From assembly GCA_019689615.1 (NCBI GenBank), contig JADGHD010000219.1, positions 1 through 7,829 on the forward strand: a stretch of DNA of 7,829 nucleotides. The letters run 5' to 3'. The position numbers and the translations under genes are program-made. This document shows positions 6,155-7,829 of the stretch, piece after piece. The notes under the pieces are model-generated. The model worked only from the letters and a program-made list of their open reading frames with translations. It had not been told where the DNA came from and ran no database searches. How positions within the stretch are numbered: the first letter of the stretch is position 1; each line of letters begins with the position of its first letter. This DNA is from Frankia sp. Its GTDB lineage: Bacteria; Actinomycetota; Actinomycetes; Frankiales; Frankiaceae.

Positions 6155-7714
6155 ATGCCCGTTGACCAGCCAAGGAAGGCCAGCACCGCCGCCCACGGCG
6201 CACCCGTCGGCCGGGTGGCTCCCGGCGGCGCAGCCGTCGACCGGGTGGCTCCCGGCGGCGCAGCCGTCGACAAAGTGGTGGAGTCGGCCGCGGCGGCGGT
6301 CGCCGACATCCCGGACGGGGCGAGCATCGGCGTCGCCGGCTTCGGGGTCGCGCACCGGTTCCCGTCCAGCCTGATCACGGCCCTGCACAAGCAGGGGACC
6401 CGCGGGCTCACGGTCTACTGCAACGGCCTCGGCCAGCCCGGGCACCCGACGGCCCACCTGCTCGCCGACGGCGGGCAGATCGCCCGTCTGGTCACCTCGT
6501 TCTCGGCCCGGCCCGGCGTGGTGTCGCTGGCCGAGCGGCAGATCCTGGCCGGCGAGATGGAGCTGGAGATGGTGCCGCAGGGCACGCTGGTCGAGCGGAT
6601 GCGCGCCGGTGGCGCGGGGATCCCGGCCTTCTACACCCCGGTCTCGGCCGGCACCTCGATCGCCGCCGGCAAGGACGTCCGCTACTTCGACGGCGTGCCG
6701 CACGTGCTGGAACAGGCGATCAAAACGGACTACGCGCTGATCCGGGCGCACCTGGCGGACCGGGCGGGCAACCTGCGCTTCCGCGGCGGCAGCCAGAACT
6801 TCAACGTCAGCTTCGCCAAGGCGGCCCGGATCGCGATCGCCGAGGTCGACGAGATCGTCGAGGTCGGGGAGCTGGCGCCGGAGGACGTCGACCTGCCCGG
6901 GGTGTTCGTGAGCCGGGTGGTCCGCAGCGAGCTGACGATGGACGTCCGCAACCTGCCGATGCGGCCGAGCCGGCCGGCCGGCAGCGCCCGGGAGTATCTC
7001 GGCAGGCCGGCGCTCACCCGGGCCGAGATCGCCCGGCGAACCGCGGCGCTGCTGCCCGACGGCGCCGTCGTCAACCTCGGCGCCGGCCTGCCCAACCTGG
7101 TCTCGAACTTCGTCGGCGACCGGCCGGTCACGCTGCACAGCGAGAACGGCATCCTCAACTACGGGGCGATCATCTCGGGCGACGAGTTCGACCCGGACGC
7201 GCACGACGCCAGCGGGTACTTCGTAGAGCTGCGGCCGGGGGCCAGCTTCTTCGACAGCGTGACGTCGTTCGAGATCGCCCGGTCCGGGCGGCTGGACGCG
7301 GTGGTGCTCGGCGCCTACCAGGTCGACGAGCTGGGCAACCTGGCCAACTGGACCGCGCCAGGGATGGTCGGCGGCGGGATCGGCGGGGCGATGGACCTGG
7401 CGGTCGGCGCCCGGCAGGTGATCGTCATGTTGGAGCACACCGACTCCAGGGGCCGGCCGAAGCTCGTCCGCCGCTGCGAGCTCGACCTGACCGCCGCCGA
7501 CTGCGTGGACGTCGTGGTCACCGACCTCGCGTTGTTCGTCCGCGACCGGGCGCGCGGCCGGGCCGGCTCCGGCGGCGCGAGCTGGGCGGGCGAGGCGTCG
7601 CGGTTCCGGCTGGTGGAGGTCGCCGCGGGGTTCAGCGCCGAGGAGGTGCTCTCGCTGACCGGGATGAGCGTCGAGGTCGCCGAGACCGTCGGCGTCATGC
7701 AGGAAAACTGGTAA
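6155..7714 (+). CDS. single-chain family I CoA-transferase (3-oxoacid CoA-transferase-like)
   Basis: This 519-residue cytosolic enzyme has the alpha and beta halves fused in SCOT order and would move CoA between a carboxylic acid and an acyl-CoA. The alpha half starts at DKVVESAAAAVADIPDGA (39-56) and runs to about 265. The beta half (about 285-515) carries NLGAGLP (307-313), the catalytic glutamate E330 in LHSENGI (327-333), PGASFFDS (361-368), a GxYQVDELGNLANW segment (386-399) and GGGIGGAMDL (406-415). Two signatures depart from the norm: the alpha glycine loop reads AGFGVAHRFP (61-70) instead of GGFGxxGxP, and SENGIL is followed by NYG rather than GxG. The first 38 residues are an extra low-complexity segment holding two exact copies of a ten-residue unit. 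It is divergently transcribed from the importer and probably co-regulated. Acetoacetate or another 3-oxoacid is the default substrate guess; a different acid is quite possible. Confidence 0.92.
   Translation: MPVDQPRKASTAAHGAPVGRVAPGGAAVDRVAPGGAAVDKVVESAAAAVADIPDGASIGVAGFGVAHRFPSSLITALHKQGTRGLTVYCNGLGQPGHPTAHLLADGGQIARLVTSFSARPGVVSLAERQILAGEMELEMVPQGTLVERMRAGGAGIPAFYTPVSAGTSIAAGKDVRYFDGVPHVLEQAIKTDYALIRAHLADRAGNLRFRGGSQNFNVSFAKAARIAIAEVDEIVEVGELAPEDVDLPGVFVSRVVRSELTMDVRNLPMRPSRPAGSAREYLGRPALTRAEIARRTAALLPDGAVVNLGAGLPNLVSNFVGDRPVTLHSENGILNYGAIISGDEFDPDAHDASGYFVELRPGASFFDSVTSFEIARSGRLDAVVLGAYQVDELGNLANWTAPGMVGGGIGGAMDLAVGARQVIVMLEHTDSRGRPKLVRRCELDLTAADCVDVVVTDLALFVRDRARGRAGSGGASWAGEASRFRLVEVAAGFSAEEVLSLTGMSVEVAETVGVMQENW
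6211..6270 (+). repeat. perfect 30-base tandem duplication inside the CoA-transferase gene
   Basis: Bases 6211-6240 and 6241-6270 are identical over all 30 positions and in frame, encoding the unit RVAPGGAAVD twice (residues 20-39). The 20 bases before (6191-6210) match the second part of the unit at about 15 of 20 positions, suggesting an older, decayed third copy. The repeat ends exactly where the conserved enzyme begins. Confidence 0.95.
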
Positions 7715-7758
7715 TCGGGTCAGTAAGCGAACCAGAAATCGGGCCACTGATCGGGCCG

Positions 7759-7787
7759 GTGGCCGGGCCCGCCGCCGGCCCGGCCAC
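7759..7787 (+). terminator. GC-rich hairpin after the CoA-transferase, candidate terminator
   Basis: GTGGCCGGGCC (7759-7769) and GGCCCGGCCAC (7777-7787) form a perfect 11-base-pair stem with a 7-base loop, 45 bases after the stop codon. No T-run follows. The left arm can alternatively pair with GGCCAC at 7742-7747. A terminator role is inferred from position and stem strength. Confidence 0.55.
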
Positions 7788-7800
7788 GCGGGCCGGTCCC

Positions 7801-7829
7801 GGGCTGGCCGGCACCCCACCGGCCAGCCC
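7801..7829. terminator. second GC-rich hairpin at the window edge
   Basis: GGGCTGGCCGG (7801-7811) and CCGGCCAGCCC (7819-7829) form another perfect 11-base-pair stem with a 7-base loop (CACCCCA), ending at the last base of the window, so the stem may continue outside. It may be a second terminator for the CoA-transferase, or one serving a convergent gene that lies beyond the window. Confidence 0.45.

Noticed and set aside
6055..6169. CGTTGACCAG occurs at 6055-6064 and again at 6160-6169, about ten helical turns apart, suggesting a second operator half-site
   Set aside because: The same ten bases also occur inside the ATPase gene at 3416-3425, where they simply encode protein, so chance recurrence is likely; the second copy also lies within the CoA-transferase coding sequence.
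6245..6247. Internal GTG starts in the repeats of the CoA-transferase that would shorten the extension
   Set aside because: No Shine-Dalgarno precedes them; GGAGGT before the ATG at 6155 is strong.
5816..7819. A 667-codon open frame on the minus strand across the CoA-transferase and the control region
   Set aside because: Same shadow effect: its composition is repetitive and it runs through promoters, while the plus strand has an intact CoA-transferase with catalytic SENG and a good ribosome binding site.

Overview
The window is very GC-rich, with strong G/C preference at third codon positions, GTG as well as ATG starts and almost no TTA codons. That fits a high-GC actinomycete. The protein sequences have a Frankia-like or mycobacterial flavour, but the genus is a guess from memory and was not tested. 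Six complete genes fill nearly the whole window. There are no RNA genes, insertion sequences, CRISPR arrays or phage genes.

Layout. Bases 1-61 are the possible tail of an upstream gene plus a strong ribosome binding site. A short-chain dehydrogenase/reductase (SDR, 62-934, +) follows. It converges, over a 13-base gap containing a hairpin, on the last gene of a four-gene minus-strand operon. Read in its own direction, the operon is: lipoprotein substrate-binding protein (5819-4617), double-domain ABC ATPase (4589-2868), RbsC-type permease (2881-1829) and a second SDR (1826-948). Spacing is tight (27-base gap, 14-base overlap, 2-base gap), so the four are probably co-transcribed. A 335-base divergent control region (5820-6154) separates the operon from a single-chain family I CoA-transferase (6155-7714, +). 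Two GC-rich hairpins follow that gene up to the window edge.

How it may work together. The three ABC genes form a complete CUT2/ribose-type importer: one binding protein, one ATPase with two nucleotide-binding domains, and one homodimerising permease. No sugar kinase, isomerase or aldolase is present. The partners are two SDR oxidoreductases and a 3-oxoacid-type CoA-transferase, which are genes of acyl-CoA or keto-acid breakdown. The working inference is uptake of a non-sugar, or a sugar-derived acid, followed by oxidation/reduction and CoA activation or thiolytic breakdown. The substrate cannot be named from sequence.

Most worth a second look: a perfect GTCAAC-N6-GTTGAC palindrome lying over both divergent promoter candidates; the only two TTA codons of all six genes, both in the binding-protein signal peptide; a perfect 30-base in-frame tandem duplication in an unusual N-terminal extension of the CoA-transferase; altered signature motifs in that enzyme; and an ATPase with one intact and one thoroughly degenerate ATP site. 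I see no clear sign of a wholly new type of system.
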